A DNA stretch of 55,224 nucleotides from JAKQIM01 sp964633225. Its GTDB lineage: Bacteria; Chloroflexota; Anaerolineae; Anaerolineales; UBA4823. Shown here in pieces: positions 15,831-23,528 of this stretch. Location: positions 1-55,224 of the forward strand of contig CAZWFQ010000019.1 in assembly GCA_964633225.1 (NCBI GenBank), written 5' to 3'. The translations under genes were made by a program, and so were the position numbers. Below the pieces are notes generated by a model. It worked only from the letters and a program-made list of their open reading frames with translations, was not told the origin of the DNA and ran no database searches. Position 1 is the stretch's first letter. Each line of letters starts with the position of its first letter.

Positions 15831-17426
15831 TCAAGCCAATTCTTTGACCAGGTACAGTGCGCCGCGTACAAAGCCGCGTTCTAAATAATACTGGCGTGTG
15901 CCCACTGCTGAGATGACCGCCATGCGGGCAAAGCCGCGCTGGCGGGCCACCTGCTCAGCCTGCCGCATGAGCTGGCTGCCCAGCCCGGCATGTTGGGCGG
16001 CCCCGCTTTGCCCCGACCCGACGGGCAGCGATTGGCCGTAAACGTGCACTTCGCGGATGATCGCCGCCCCAGCCAGGTCAGCCATCCCGGTATCCGGCGA
16101 CCTGGGCCCTGGCAGCGACAGGCGCAAGAAGCCGGCGATCTTATCATCAGGGGTGACGAAGGAAAGAAAGTGTTCCTCGGCTTCTCCTGCCAGGTAGACG
16201 GTGCTTTCTAGGCGCAGTTGGCTGGTGTCCACCTTTTGGCCGCGCACCTCGCGGCAGCGGATGCACTGGCAGACTGCGCCCCGGCGGGCCAGCTCGGCCT
16301 GCACATCCTGGCGCAGGCTGGTGCGCTTATTGCCTTCGATCACATTGTCAGAAGGGATGTCGCGAATGATCCGGTTGACACGGCAGTAACGTGGAATGCC
16401 CGGTTTAAGGTCGGCGATCAGGTCGATCAATTGTTGTGTCGTGTAGGGAGCATATTCGCCGCGCCGCCAATATTCGATCAGCTCGGCGTTGGCCAGCAGT
16501 TGGGTGGGGTAGATCTTCAACTCATCTGGGCACAAGCCCTGCCACAGGCGGGCAAAATCTTCCCGGTCTGAGGCGGGCGTGGCGCCAAGTAGATTGGGCA
16601 TCCAGTGCAGTGCCACCTTGAACCCCCCGGCGCGCAGCAGCGCTACTGCCCGGTGCGCATCGGCACTGGTGTGGCCGCGGCAGTTCAGGGCCAGGATATG
16701 ATCATCCAGGCTTTGAATGCCAATTTGCAGCTTGGTTACACCCAGGGTTCTCAGCCAGGCCAGGTCGGCAGTGTCAATAAGATCGGGGCGGGTTTCTACC
16801 ACCAGGCCCACATTCCGATACGAGGCGGTCTCATTGTAGGCCTGGGCTTCTTCCAGGCTGGGCAGCTCGACCGCGTTCATGGCATCAAAGCAGCGCCGGA
16901 CGAACCATTCCTGGTAATCTTTTGGGTAAGCGCTCCAACTGCCGCCCAAGATCAACAGCTCGATCTTATCGGCTGGGTGCCCCACGGCCTGCAAGGCCTG
17001 GATGCGCCCGGCTACCTGGCGGTAAGGGTCAAACTCGTTTTCAAGCCCGCGGCGTGCCCCGGGCTCGTCGGGCAGGTAGCTCTTGGGCATGCGCGCATCG
17101 GTGGGGCAGAAGATGCAATTGCCCGGGCAAGAGTAGGGCTTGGTCAGCACGGTGACCGTGGTGACGCCCGAGAGGGTGCGAACGGGTTTCATACGGATGC
17201 GTTCTAGCAGGGATGGGTCTGGCTGCCATTCGCCGCTCTCAGTGAGCTGGCGGTATACCGCCACCAGGGTGTGCTTGGCCAGGTAGCCGCCCTTGGGGTC
17301 GGGGTATTGGTGCAGGGCCTGCTCCACGTTTTTGCCGGCGCGCACATCTTCCAGTGCCTTGCGGGCCTGGGCGAGCATTTCGGGGGTGTACTGGCGGGCT
17401 TCCCACCAGGCGTTACGGTCTTTCAT
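15831..17426 (-). CDS. elp3: Elp3: radical-SAM/GNAT tRNA uridine-34 carboxymethyl-forming enzyme
   Basis: The 531-residue protein has the Elp3 layout: N-terminal helical tRNA-binding part; radical-SAM domain with cluster cysteines Cys100, Cys104 and Cys107 in KPYSCPGNCIFCPTD; the LQIGIQSLDDHI and KIYPTQL motifs; and a C-terminal GNAT acetyl-CoA domain (REVHVYGQSLPV, GLGSQLMRQAE, RQYYLERGFVRG). Elp3 uses SAM radical chemistry and acetyl-CoA to put a carboxymethyl group on U34 of tRNA. In eukaryotes it is the catalytic subunit of Elongator; some archaea and Chloroflexota (Dehalococcoides) have it alone. No other Elongator subunit is in the window. A TATTAT box ends 5 nt before the ATG, within the 16-bp region shared with the divergent methyltransferase. 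Confidence 0.95.
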   Translation of the reverse strand: MKDRNAWWEARQYTPEMLAQARKALEDVRAGKNVEQALHQYPDPKGGYLAKHTLVAVYRQLTESGEWQPDPSLLERIRMKPVRTLSGVTTVTVLTKPYSCPGNCIFCPTDARMPKSYLPDEPGARRGLENEFDPYRQVAGRIQALQAVGHPADKIELLILGGSWSAYPKDYQEWFVRRCFDAMNAVELPSLEEAQAYNETASYRNVGLVVETRPDLIDTADLAWLRTLGVTKLQIGIQSLDDHILALNCRGHTSADAHRAVALLRAGGFKVALHWMPNLLGATPASDREDFARLWQGLCPDELKIYPTQLLANAELIEYWRRGEYAPYTTQQLIDLIADLKPGIPRYCRVNRIIRDIPSDNVIEGNKRTSLRQDVQAELARRGAVCQCIRCREVRGQKVDTSQLRLESTVYLAGEAEEHFLSFVTPDDKIAGFLRLSLPGPRSPDTGMADLAGAAIIREVHVYGQSLPVGSGQSGAAQHAGLGSQLMRQAEQVARQRGFARMAVISAVGTRQYYLERGFVRGALYLVKELA

Positions 17427-17442
17427 CCGTTATAATACCTGT
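17427..17442. promoter_or_regulatory. 16-bp divergent promoter shared by elp3 and the Trm9-like gene
   Basis: The only DNA between the two start codons is 16 bp. TATAAT (17431-17436) ends 6 nt before the rightward GTG, and the same bases read TATTAT leftward (complement of 17432-17437), ending 5 nt before the elp3 ATG. No good -35 box is visible on either side. The arrangement implies two leaderless transcripts firing from one AT-rich core. Confidence 0.65.
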
Positions 17443-18177
17443 GTGCAACCTGAAATTGTCCAGCAGCTGCTGGCTCTTAACCATCAATTTTACCAGACCT
17501 TTGCGCTCCAGTTTTCAGCCACCCGCCAGCGTTTACAGCCGGGGGTGCGGCGCATCCTAGACGGCTTGCCCGGCCCGGCGAAGCTGTTGGACCTGGGCTG
17601 TGGCAACGGCGAGCTGGCGCGTGACCTGGCGCGGCGTGGCTGGCAGGGGACTTACGTGGGGCTGGATTTTTCTGCCGGCCTGCTGGCTGAAGCCGCCCCA
17701 GATCAGCCAGAAATGCCCTCCTTGGTCTGCCGCTTTGCTCAAGCCGACCTGGCGGACCCGGATTGGGCGGCGGCGGTGCAAGATTACCAGCCCGATATCA
17801 TCCTGGCCTTTGCGGTGCTGCACCACCTGCCTGGCGCCGATTTGCAGCGCAGGGTGCTGGCGCAGGTGCGCCGCCTGCTTTTGCCCGGTGGACGTTTCAT
17901 ATTCTCGACCTGGCAGTTCTTAGAAAGCCAACGCCTGTGCGCCCGCATCCAGCCCTGGCAGGCGGCTGGTCTCTCAGAAAGTGATGTGGAGCCCGGCGAC
18001 TACCTGTTGGATTGGCGGCAGGGTGGGCGCGGCCTGCGCTATGTGCATGCCTTCAACCTGCCTGAGCTTGCCTGTCTGGCTGAACAGACCGGTTTCATCC
18101 CGCTCGAAAGTTTCTCCTCGGACGGCGAGGGCGGGCGGCTGGGTTTGTACCAGGTTTGGGGATTGCACGGAACCTGA
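17443..18177 (+). CDS. Class I SAM-dependent methyltransferase resembling Trm9/AlkBH8 (candidate tRNA carboxymethyluridine methyltransferase)
   Basis: The 244-residue protein starts with GTG. SAM-binding motif I is LLDLGCGNGEL (residues 48-58); motif II follows at YVGLDFSAGLL. Beyond the generic fold it carries three features of the eukaryotic Trm9/AlkBH8 methyltransferases as I recall them: an N-terminal F-x-FSATR (residues 22-28; FSSTR in Trm9), AVLHHLPGADLQRRV followed by LLLPGGRFIFSTW, and a C-terminal DYLLDW then LRYVHAFNLPEL (compare PW and RYYHVFREGEL). Trm9 methylates the carboxymethyl group that Elp3 chemistry installs at U34. The gene is divergent from elp3 over a 16-bp promoter. 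The specific function is inference; a generic small-molecule methyltransferase is the alternative. No Trm112 homologue is visible. Confidence 0.7.
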   Translation: MQPEIVQQLLALNHQFYQTFALQFSATRQRLQPGVRRILDGLPGPAKLLDLGCGNGELARDLARRGWQGTYVGLDFSAGLLAEAAPDQPEMPSLVCRFAQADLADPDWAAAVQDYQPDIILAFAVLHHLPGADLQRRVLAQVRRLLLPGGRFIFSTWQFLESQRLCARIQPWQAAGLSESDVEPGDYLLDWRQGGRGLRYVHAFNLPELACLAEQTGFIPLESFSSDGEGGRLGLYQVWGLHGT

Positions 18178-18212
18178 AAATTTGTCCTCCATCACCCAAA
18201 AACTGTTTTTTG

Positions 18213-18221
18213 TGCTACTAT
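18213..18221 (+). promoter_or_regulatory. Extended -10 box of the phosphoesterase gene
   Basis: TGCTACTAT (TG-N-TACTAT) ends 6 nt before the ATG at 18228 with no Shine-Dalgarno site, implying a leaderless mRNA. Confidence 0.6.
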
Positions 18222-18227
18222 TAACCC

Positions 18228-18956
18228 ATGCGAACCCTGATCATTTCTGATATCCATGCCAATATCACAGCCCTGGAGGCCGTGCTGGCGGATGCCGGTA
18301 CGGTGGATGCGACCTGGTGTCTGGGAGACCTGGTGGGCTATGGGCCTGACCCCAACGAGTGCGTTGAGCGCATTGCGGCACTGCCCAATTTGCAGTGTAT
18401 TATGGGCAACCACGACGCCGCGGCGTTGAAACATATCGAGGTTGATTCGTTCAACCCTGAAGCGCGCACTGCCATCTTGTGGACCCAACAGCGTCTCAAC
18501 ACTACCAACCTGGCGTTCTTGCAAAACCTGCCAGAGCGCATTGCAATGGAGTTGATCACTCTGGTGCATGGTAGCCCGCGCCAACCGGTATGGGAGTACC
18601 TGCTGGATACGCGTACTGCCACCCTCAATTTCGATTTTTTCGAGACGCTGTACTGCTTTGTGGGGCATACCCATTTGCCGGTGATGTATTACCTGCCAGA
18701 TGATACGGTCTACGCCCGCCTGGTAGTGCCCGAAAACGAAACCCAGCTTACCCTGGCGCCGCGCGCCATCCTCAACCCGGGCTCAGTGGGCCAACCGCGC
18801 GACCGCGACCCGCGCGCCGCATATGCCATTGTGGATATGGATCAGAACACCTGGGAGTGCCACCGAGTGGCCTACGATATCGTCAGTGTGCAGGCGCGCA
18901 TGGAAAAGGCCAACCTGCCCGAGCGCCATATCCAACGCCTGACCGCCGGCTGGTAG
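18228..18956 (+). CDS. Calcineurin-like metallophosphoesterase (YfcE/MJ0936-type)
   Basis: The 242-residue protein has the dinuclear metal motifs in order: SDIHAN (residues 7-12), GDLVGYGPDPNE (about 33-44), MGNHDAA (about 63-69), the lone histidine in LVHGSPR (about 110), GHTHLP (about 148) and NPGSVGQPRD (about 185). This is the compact single-domain phosphodiesterase fold that ends in a NPGSVGQPR motif. The family hydrolyses phosphodiesters or phosphomonoesters of nucleotides; the natural substrate is not readable. It lies 50 bp after the Trm9-like gene but has its own extended -10 box. No terminator hairpin stands out after it. Confidence 0.9.
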   Translation: MRTLIISDIHANITALEAVLADAGTVDATWCLGDLVGYGPDPNECVERIAALPNLQCIMGNHDAAALKHIEVDSFNPEARTAILWTQQRLNTTNLAFLQNLPERIAMELITLVHGSPRQPVWEYLLDTRTATLNFDFFETLYCFVGHTHLPVMYYLPDDTVYARLVVPENETQLTLAPRAILNPGSVGQPRDRDPRAAYAIVDMDQNTWECHRVAYDIVSVQARMEKANLPERHIQRLTAGW

Positions 18957-19031
18957 AATCCTCGCAATGGGGGAACTTCTTCAATATCCGCAGCGTCTCA
19001 TAGCTAACCATAAAGGATGGAGGAGAAAACC

Positions 19032-19973
19032 ATGTTCAAGAAAATATTACTCGCAACCGTGATCCTGGCCTTGCTGTTGGCGGGCTGCGCCAGTGCTAAG
19101 AGCGCTTATGAGGGCGGCGCTGTGACTGACTCGTATGCCCCGGCCCTTGCCCCAGCCGGAGAACGGGAATATTATGATTCCGCCAGTAATATTCCGCAAG
19201 AGCCTGGTTTTGTATCGAACACAGCCGTGGGTGAAATCACCGTTGAGCGCATGGTGATCAAGAACGCCAATTTATCGCTGGCGGTGGATGATCCGACCGT
19301 TTCGATGGAAAACATCTCGAAGCTGGCTGAAGAGATGGGCGGCTACGTAGTCTCGGCCAATATGTACCAGACTTACCTGGAGAGCGGCGTGAAGGTGCCT
19401 TATGTTTCGATCACCATTCGCGTGCCGGCTGGGAAGCTGAACGAGGCCCTGACCCGCATCAAGGCCGAAACCGGCCAGCCGGTGATCCGTGAGGAGATCA
19501 CCAGCCAGGATGTGACCGCAGAATATACCGACCTGGCCTCGCGCCTGACCAACCTGGAAGCGGCTGAAGACCAGCTCCAGGCGATCATGGATGAGGCGAT
19601 CAAGACCGAAGATGTGCTGAGCGTGTACAACCAATTGGTATCTGTGCGCGAGCAGATTGAAGTCATCAAGGGCCAGATGCAGTATTACGAACAATCGGCA
19701 GCCATGTCAGCTATCAGCGTCGAACTGCAAACCAACGAGGCTGTGCAGCCCCTGACCATTGGCGGCTGGCAGCCGGCGGGTGTGGCAAAGGATGCTGTCC
19801 AGGCTTTGATCAACACCCTCAAGGGCCTGGCGGATGCCGGTATTTGGATCGTGCTGTATGTGCTGCCGGTGGCGTTGGTGTGCCTGGGTCCAATCGTCCT
19901 GATCGTGTGGGGCATCCTGCGCTGGCGCGCCAAGATCAAGAAGGCCAAGCTGATCCCCCCTGCAAGTGCATAA
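19032..19973 (+). CDS. DUF4349 lipoprotein
   Basis: The 313-residue protein begins MFKKILLATVILALLLAGCAS, a lipoprotein signal with lipobox LAGC, so Cys is lipidated after cleavage. A mature DUF4349 domain follows: VIKNANLSLAVDD, AEEMGGYVVSANMY, ITIRVPAGKLNEAL, then a coiled-coil stretch (SRLTNLEAAEDQLQAIMDEA) and SAISVELQTNEAV. It ends with a membrane helix (IVLYVLPVALVCLGPIVLIVW) and a basic cytoplasmic tail. GGAGGAG lies 6 nt before the ATG at 19032, better than the upstream ATG at 19017. Function is unknown; the layout suggests an extracytoplasmic coiled-coil protein anchored at both ends. Confidence 0.88.
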   Translation: MFKKILLATVILALLLAGCASAKSAYEGGAVTDSYAPALAPAGEREYYDSASNIPQEPGFVSNTAVGEITVERMVIKNANLSLAVDDPTVSMENISKLAEEMGGYVVSANMYQTYLESGVKVPYVSITIRVPAGKLNEALTRIKAETGQPVIREEITSQDVTAEYTDLASRLTNLEAAEDQLQAIMDEAIKTEDVLSVYNQLVSVREQIEVIKGQMQYYEQSAAMSAISVELQTNEAVQPLTIGGWQPAGVAKDAVQALINTLKGLADAGIWIVLYVLPVALVCLGPIVLIVWGILRWRAKIKKAKLIPPASA

Positions 19974-19978
19974 TTGAT

Positions 19979-20027
19979 CAAAAACAAGAATGAGCGGTGC
20001 AAAAAGCACCGCTCATTCTTGTTTTTG
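19979..20027. terminator. Bidirectional 22-bp hairpin terminator, overlapping a coding end
   Basis: CAAAAACAAGAATGAGCGGT... (19979-20000) pairs perfectly with 20006-20027 around an AAAAA loop. It terminates the DUF4349 gene rightward and the nucleotidyltransferase gene leftward; the last codons and TGA stop of the latter lie inside the stem. Confidence 0.85.
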
Positions 20028-20735
20028 GGCCAAGCGGATGATCTCGGCTTTGAGGGCTGGGTTGACTGCGAAATGCGCTTCCAGAAAATCCAGGATCGCC
20101 AGGGCGGCCTGCGGACTGTGCGCATAGCCTGGCACAAATTGGGGCAGGCGGGCGGCGGCGAGTGGGTAGCGCTGTTCGAAGCGGCGCTCGCGGTTAAAAG
20201 GGTCGGCTGGGATGGGGGCTTCTGTCTCAGTCAGGGCAACCAGTTCCAGCAGGCGATCGACCGCATAATGCTGGATGAAGCGTTGGGCTGAAAGCTTCTC
20301 GCCGCGCTGGTAGCGGCATAACCCCACATACAAATTAGTCAGTGCCTCGCCCACCAGCCATTCGACGCTGCTGGGTGAAGGTGGATGAGGCATATGCGCT
20401 GGGATGGCGATGTCGGTGCTGATCTCGGGGCGCTTCCACACCACGCGCCCAGGCGTAAAAGCGGCCGCGGCCAGCTCGTCTGGCTCAAAGACGGCGAATT
20501 CGCAAAAGATGCCATCTGTAAACAGCAGTTTATAGCCATCGATGGTGTTGCGCAAGCAGTAAGCCAACGGGCAGATGCTGCTCAACCAATCCAAACTTTC
20601 GATGAAAGCCTGCTTATGGCCTGGTTCGACAATGGCAAAGAAATCCAGGTCAGAGTATTCGTCCAGGCGTTCCAATTCTTGCCCCACCGAGCCTAATGCG
20701 ATCAGAGCCAGGCCTGCGCCGCTGCGTTCCAGCGC
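20013..20735 (-). CDS. Nucleotidyltransferase-fold protein, 5' end lost in an assembly gap
   Basis: The visible 240 codons run straight out of the gap at 20736. The first visible residues are ALERSGAGLALIALGS, then VGQELERLDEYSDLDFF. The GS at the end of that helix and the D-x-D of SDLDFF form the catalytic signature of the polymerase-beta-like nucleotidyltransferase superfamily. The rest is helical (LNDRRKA-like motifs are absent) and contains RYQRGEKLSAQRFIQHYAVDRLLEL, as in aminoglycoside-adenylyltransferase-like proteins. A GTG at 20687 would remove the GS half of the active site, so the true start must be in the gap. Substrate unknown. Its stop codon lies inside the terminator stem. Confidence 0.8.
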   Translation of the reverse strand, partial: ALERSGAGLALIALGSVGQELERLDEYSDLDFFAIVEPGHKQAFIESLDWLSSICPLAYCLRNTIDGYKLLFTDGIFCEFAVFEPDELAAAAFTPGRVVWKRPEISTDIAIPAHMPHPPSPSSVEWLVGEALTNLYVGLCRYQRGEKLSAQRFIQHYAVDRLLELVALTETEAPIPADPFNRERRFEQRYPLAAARLPQFVPGYAHSPQAALAILDFLEAHFAVNPALKAEIIRLAQKQE

Positions 20736-20835
20736 NNNNNNNNNNNNNNNNNNNNNNNNNNNNNNNNNNNNNNNNNNNNNNNNNNNNNNNNNNNNNNNNN
20801 NNNNNNNNNNNNNNNNNNNNNNNNNNNNNNNNNNN
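20736..20835. other. Assembly gap (100 N)
   Basis: Exactly 100 N. It hides the start of the nucleotidyltransferase gene, its promoter, and part of a dispersed repeat whose end is visible at 20836. Confidence 0.9.
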
Positions 20836-20868
20836 TTCTCAGTGTTCTCTGCGTCTCCGTGGTGTTCC
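20836..20868. repeat. Fragment of a dispersed non-coding repeat at the gap edge
   Basis: The bases TTCTCAGTGTTCTCTGCG then TCTCCGTGGTGTTCC match the CTCTGCGTCTCCGTGGTG-type short repeat often seen between genes in bacterial genomes. Its position at the gap edge suggests that the repeat caused the assembly break. The rest of 20869-20932 holds only the rsmG promoter. Confidence 0.5.
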
Positions 20869-20921
20869 CCGAGTTTTTCTAAATTAAAAGATCATCCAGG
20901 CCGCGACAGCGCAGAGCCGGG

Positions 20922-20927
20922 TATAAT
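20922..20927 (+). promoter_or_regulatory. -10 box of rsmG
   Basis: TATAAT ends 5 nt before the first ATG (20933) and 8 nt before a second (20936). There is no Shine-Dalgarno site, so the message is probably leaderless. Confidence 0.6.
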
Positions 20928-20932
20928 TCAAC

Positions 20933-21646
20933 ATGATGAAAGAACTGGCCCAATTTGCCCAACAGCAGCTCGGCCTGCGCCTGAGTGCAGGCCAGTTGGA
21001 CGCGCTCACCCGTTACGAGCAAGAGCTTATGGACTGGAACACGCGCTTCAACTTGACTGCCATCCGCGATCCGCAGGAAGTGCGCATCAAGCACTTCTTG
21101 GATTCGTTCACCTGCCTGCTGGCTTTCAAAGAACGCCTGCCCGAACGGATGGTGGATGTGGGGACGGGGGCGGGCTTTCCGGGCCTGGCGTTGAAGATCA
21201 TTTACCCACGTATGCGCCTGACCCTGGTGGAATCGGTGGGCAAGAAAGCCGGCTTCTGCCGCCACGTGGTGGATACGCTGGAACTGCCGGGGGTGGAGGT
21301 GGTGCAGGCGCGGGCCGAAGACCTGGGACAGAAAGCCGCCCATCGCGAGCAGTATGATTGGGCCGTGGCGCGCGCCGTGGCGATCTTGCCGGTGCTGGCA
21401 GAGTTCTTGCTACCGTTGGTGAAGGTGGGCGGCGCCATGATCGCCATGAAGGGGGAGAACGGCCCGGCTGAGGCGCACACAGCCGAACACGCCCTGCGTG
21501 TTCTGGGTGGGCGGCTGCGCCAATTGGTGCCGGTGACCTTGCCGGGCGTGGCAGAAGAACGCTACCTGGTGGTGGTGGATAAGGTGGCCCGCACACCGGG
21601 CAGCTACCCGCGCCGGGTGGGCCTGGCGGCCAAAAAGCCGCTCTAA
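20933..21646 (+). CDS. rsmG: 16S rRNA (guanine-527-N7) methyltransferase
   Basis: The 237-residue protein has the RsmG layout: N-terminal helices, then NTRFNLTAIRDPQEVRIKHF and LDSFTCLL, SAM motif I VDVGTGAGFPGL (residues 73-84), LVESVGKKAGFCRHVV and the DWAVARAVA segment. It methylates N7 of G527 in the 530 loop of 16S rRNA; loss confers low-level streptomycin resistance in other bacteria. The family often sits near chromosome-maintenance genes, and here recF is convergent 10 bp downstream. Starts at 20933 and 20936 (MM) are equivalent. Confidence 0.95.
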   Translation: MMKELAQFAQQQLGLRLSAGQLDALTRYEQELMDWNTRFNLTAIRDPQEVRIKHFLDSFTCLLAFKERLPERMVDVGTGAGFPGLALKIIYPRMRLTLVESVGKKAGFCRHVVDTLELPGVEVVQARAEDLGQKAAHREQYDWAVARAVAILPVLAEFLLPLVKVGGAMIAMKGENGPAEAHTAEHALRVLGGRLRQLVPVTLPGVAEERYLVVVDKVARTPGSYPRRVGLAAKKPL

Positions 21647-21656
21647 ATTTCTCCGT

Positions 21657-22874
21657 TTAAGGATTAACTTTGCTGACCCGGCCGCCGTGTACGTTCCACA
21701 GGGCGGCTTGTTGGGTGAACCCAGGGGCGAACAGATCCAGGTCGGTGGTGGTGAGCAGGGTCTGTTCCACGCCGGCGATGCGCGCCAGCAAGTCCTGGCG
21801 GCGGCGGGGATCCAACTCGGCCATCACTTCATCCAGCAGCAGCACCGGCCAGTGGCCGGTTTTTTCTTGCATCCAGCTTACCTCGGCAATTTTGAGCGCC
21901 AGCATCGCTGTGCGCACCTGGCCGCGCGAGCCGTAGTCACCCAGGTCAATACCATTCGATAAGAAGCGCAGCTCATCACGGTGCGGCCCAATGACGGTCA
22001 CGCCGCGGGCAATCTCTTCGCTGCGCAGGCGGACGAGCGCCTCTTGGAAGCCTTTGCGGATCTCTGCCATCGATATCCCTGAGCGGTTGGCGGCGGCATC
22101 CAGGGGCAGGCCAAGCTGTCCATTGACATAGCCGTTGGGGTGTGCCAGTGGATCATAAGATGGTTGGTAGTTCAGGCGCAGCACTTCCTCATCGCGCGTC
22201 AGCTCGCGGTGAACCTTGGCGCCCTGGCGCTCCAATTCTTGCACGGCGCGGATGCGGGCATGGATGAGTTGAGCGCCGCTGGCGGCAACCTGTTCGTCCC
22301 AATATTCAAGCTGGGCCGCATCGCCGCCGCGCTCATTGAGCTGTTTCAGCAGGGCGTTGCGCTGGGTGAGGGCCTTGTTGTAATCCGAAAGGGCGGGCGC
22401 ATAATGGGTCATCACCTGGGCCAGGGCCAGGTTCAGATAGCGCCGCCGCTCTTCAGGCGCGCCTTCAATGACGGAGAGCATTTGCGGCAGGAAAAGCACG
22501 GCGTTGAACTGCCCGACCACCGCGCTAGACTTGTGTTTGACCCCATCCAGCAGGGCCTCTTTGCGCAGGCGTGGCCCGCCGTTACCGGCCTCTTGAATCA
22601 TACGTATCTCCAGCCGGTGGGCCTCAGGGCCGCGCTGGAACTCTGCCACGATGCGCCCCACCGCCAGCGGGTTGCGCGCCTCGATGAAGTTGATCGTCTG
22701 GCGCTCGTTGCTGGCGTGGAAAGATGTCATGGTCGCCAGGAGATAGATCGCCTCTAGCACGCTGGTCTTGCCCTGGGCGTTGTCGCCGACCAGCAAGATC
22801 GTCCCGCCTGGCACATCCAGGTCCAGGCGGGTGAAGTTGCGAAAATTGGTCAGCGAAAGGTGGGTTAACTGCAT
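21657..22874 (-). CDS. recF: DNA replication and repair protein RecF
   Basis: The 405-residue SMC-like ATPase starts MQLTHLSLTNFRNF. It has Walker A VGDNAQGKTSVLEAI (residues 30-44), SGAQLIHARI and a coiled region in the middle, the signature region YGSRGQVRTAMLALKIAE (about 305-323) and Walker B PVLLLDEVMAELDPRRR (about 333-350). RecF loads RecA at gaps through RecOR. Length is slightly over the usual 360-370. In many bacteria recF is next to dnaA/dnaN/gyrB; here it lies between rsmG and def, so it is not in an obvious origin cluster. A TAAAAT -10 (complement of 22882-22887) ends 7 nt before the ATG and overlaps the hairpin after def. Confidence 0.95.
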   Translation of the reverse strand: MQLTHLSLTNFRNFTRLDLDVPGGTILLVGDNAQGKTSVLEAIYLLATMTSFHASNERQTINFIEARNPLAVGRIVAEFQRGPEAHRLEIRMIQEAGNGGPRLRKEALLDGVKHKSSAVVGQFNAVLFLPQMLSVIEGAPEERRRYLNLALAQVMTHYAPALSDYNKALTQRNALLKQLNERGGDAAQLEYWDEQVAASGAQLIHARIRAVQELERQGAKVHRELTRDEEVLRLNYQPSYDPLAHPNGYVNGQLGLPLDAAANRSGISMAEIRKGFQEALVRLRSEEIARGVTVIGPHRDELRFLSNGIDLGDYGSRGQVRTAMLALKIAEVSWMQEKTGHWPVLLLDEVMAELDPRRRQDLLARIAGVEQTLLTTTDLDLFAPGFTQQAALWNVHGGRVSKVNP

Positions 22875-22884
22875 GAAATGAATT

Positions 22885-22940
22885 TTACCCGAAAATATGA
22901 GAAGCGGCGCTTATGCGCCGCTTCTCATATTTTCGGGTAA
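22885..22940. terminator. Perfect 26-bp hairpin after def, overlapping the recF promoter
   Basis: TTACCCGAAAATATGAGAAG... (22885-22910) is exactly complementary to 22915-22940, with loop TTAT. It follows the def stop by 1 bp. The leftward -10 of recF (complement of 22882-22887) uses the outer TTTTA of the arm, so termination and re-initiation are fused in one element. Confidence 0.8.
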
Positions 22941-22941
22941 C

Positions 22942-23469
22942 TTAAACGTTGTCAATCAGAACTTGCCCCGGCTGGGTCTCAACCTTCCAGACCTTCTCGG
23001 CCCGGTCTACAAAGACTACCCCGTCCAGGTGGTCGATCTCGTGCTGGAAGATGCGTGCCAGCCATCCCTGGGCCTTGATAGTCACCGGCTGGCCGCGCCG
23101 GTTCTGGCCTTTGACTGTGATGGCCTCGTAGCGCTCGACATCGCCCAAGATGGCGGGGATGGAGAGGCAGCCCTCGGTGCCCATGACGGTCTCTTCTGAA
23201 GTGCGGGTGATCTCAGGATTGACAACGGTGTACAGCTTGGGCGCAACGGGCTCAGCGTTCTCATCTTCGCTCTCTTCGGCGTATTCAACGACGATCAGGC
23301 GCAGCGACTGAGCCACCTGGGGCGCAGCCAGGCCAACGCCAGGGGCCTGGCGCATGGTTTCGACCATATTGTCGATCAGGGTTTGCAGTTCTGGCCCGAA
23401 ATCGGTCACTTTGCGCGCTTTGCGGCGCAAAATGGGATCGGGCAGGGTAATAATTTCTAGAAGTGCCAT
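22942..23469 (-). CDS. def: Peptide deformylase
   Basis: The 175-residue metalloenzyme removes the formyl group from the N-terminal methionine of new proteins. All three motifs are present: motif 1 GVGLAAPQV (residues 45-53), motif 2 EGCLSIP with the metal-binding Cys (about 99-105), and motif 3 QHEIDHLDG with two His ligands and catalytic Glu (about 141-149). The GAGGAG complement lies 3-8 nt before the ATG, so unlike its neighbours it uses a Shine-Dalgarno leader. The segment AEESEDENAEPVAPK is an acidic insertion between motifs 1 and 2. fmt is not next to it. Confidence 0.96.
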   Translation of the reverse strand: MALLEIITLPDPILRRKARKVTDFGPELQTLIDNMVETMRQAPGVGLAAPQVAQSLRLIVVEYAEESEDENAEPVAPKLYTVVNPEITRTSEETVMGTEGCLSIPAILGDVERYEAITVKGQNRRGQPVTIKAQGWLARIFQHEIDHLDGVVFVDRAEKVWKVETQPGQVLIDNV

Positions 23470-23528
23470 TGCTCCTCACATACGGGTATCGATACCGAAT
23501 AATTTTGACCTATTGTACCCCAATCTGG

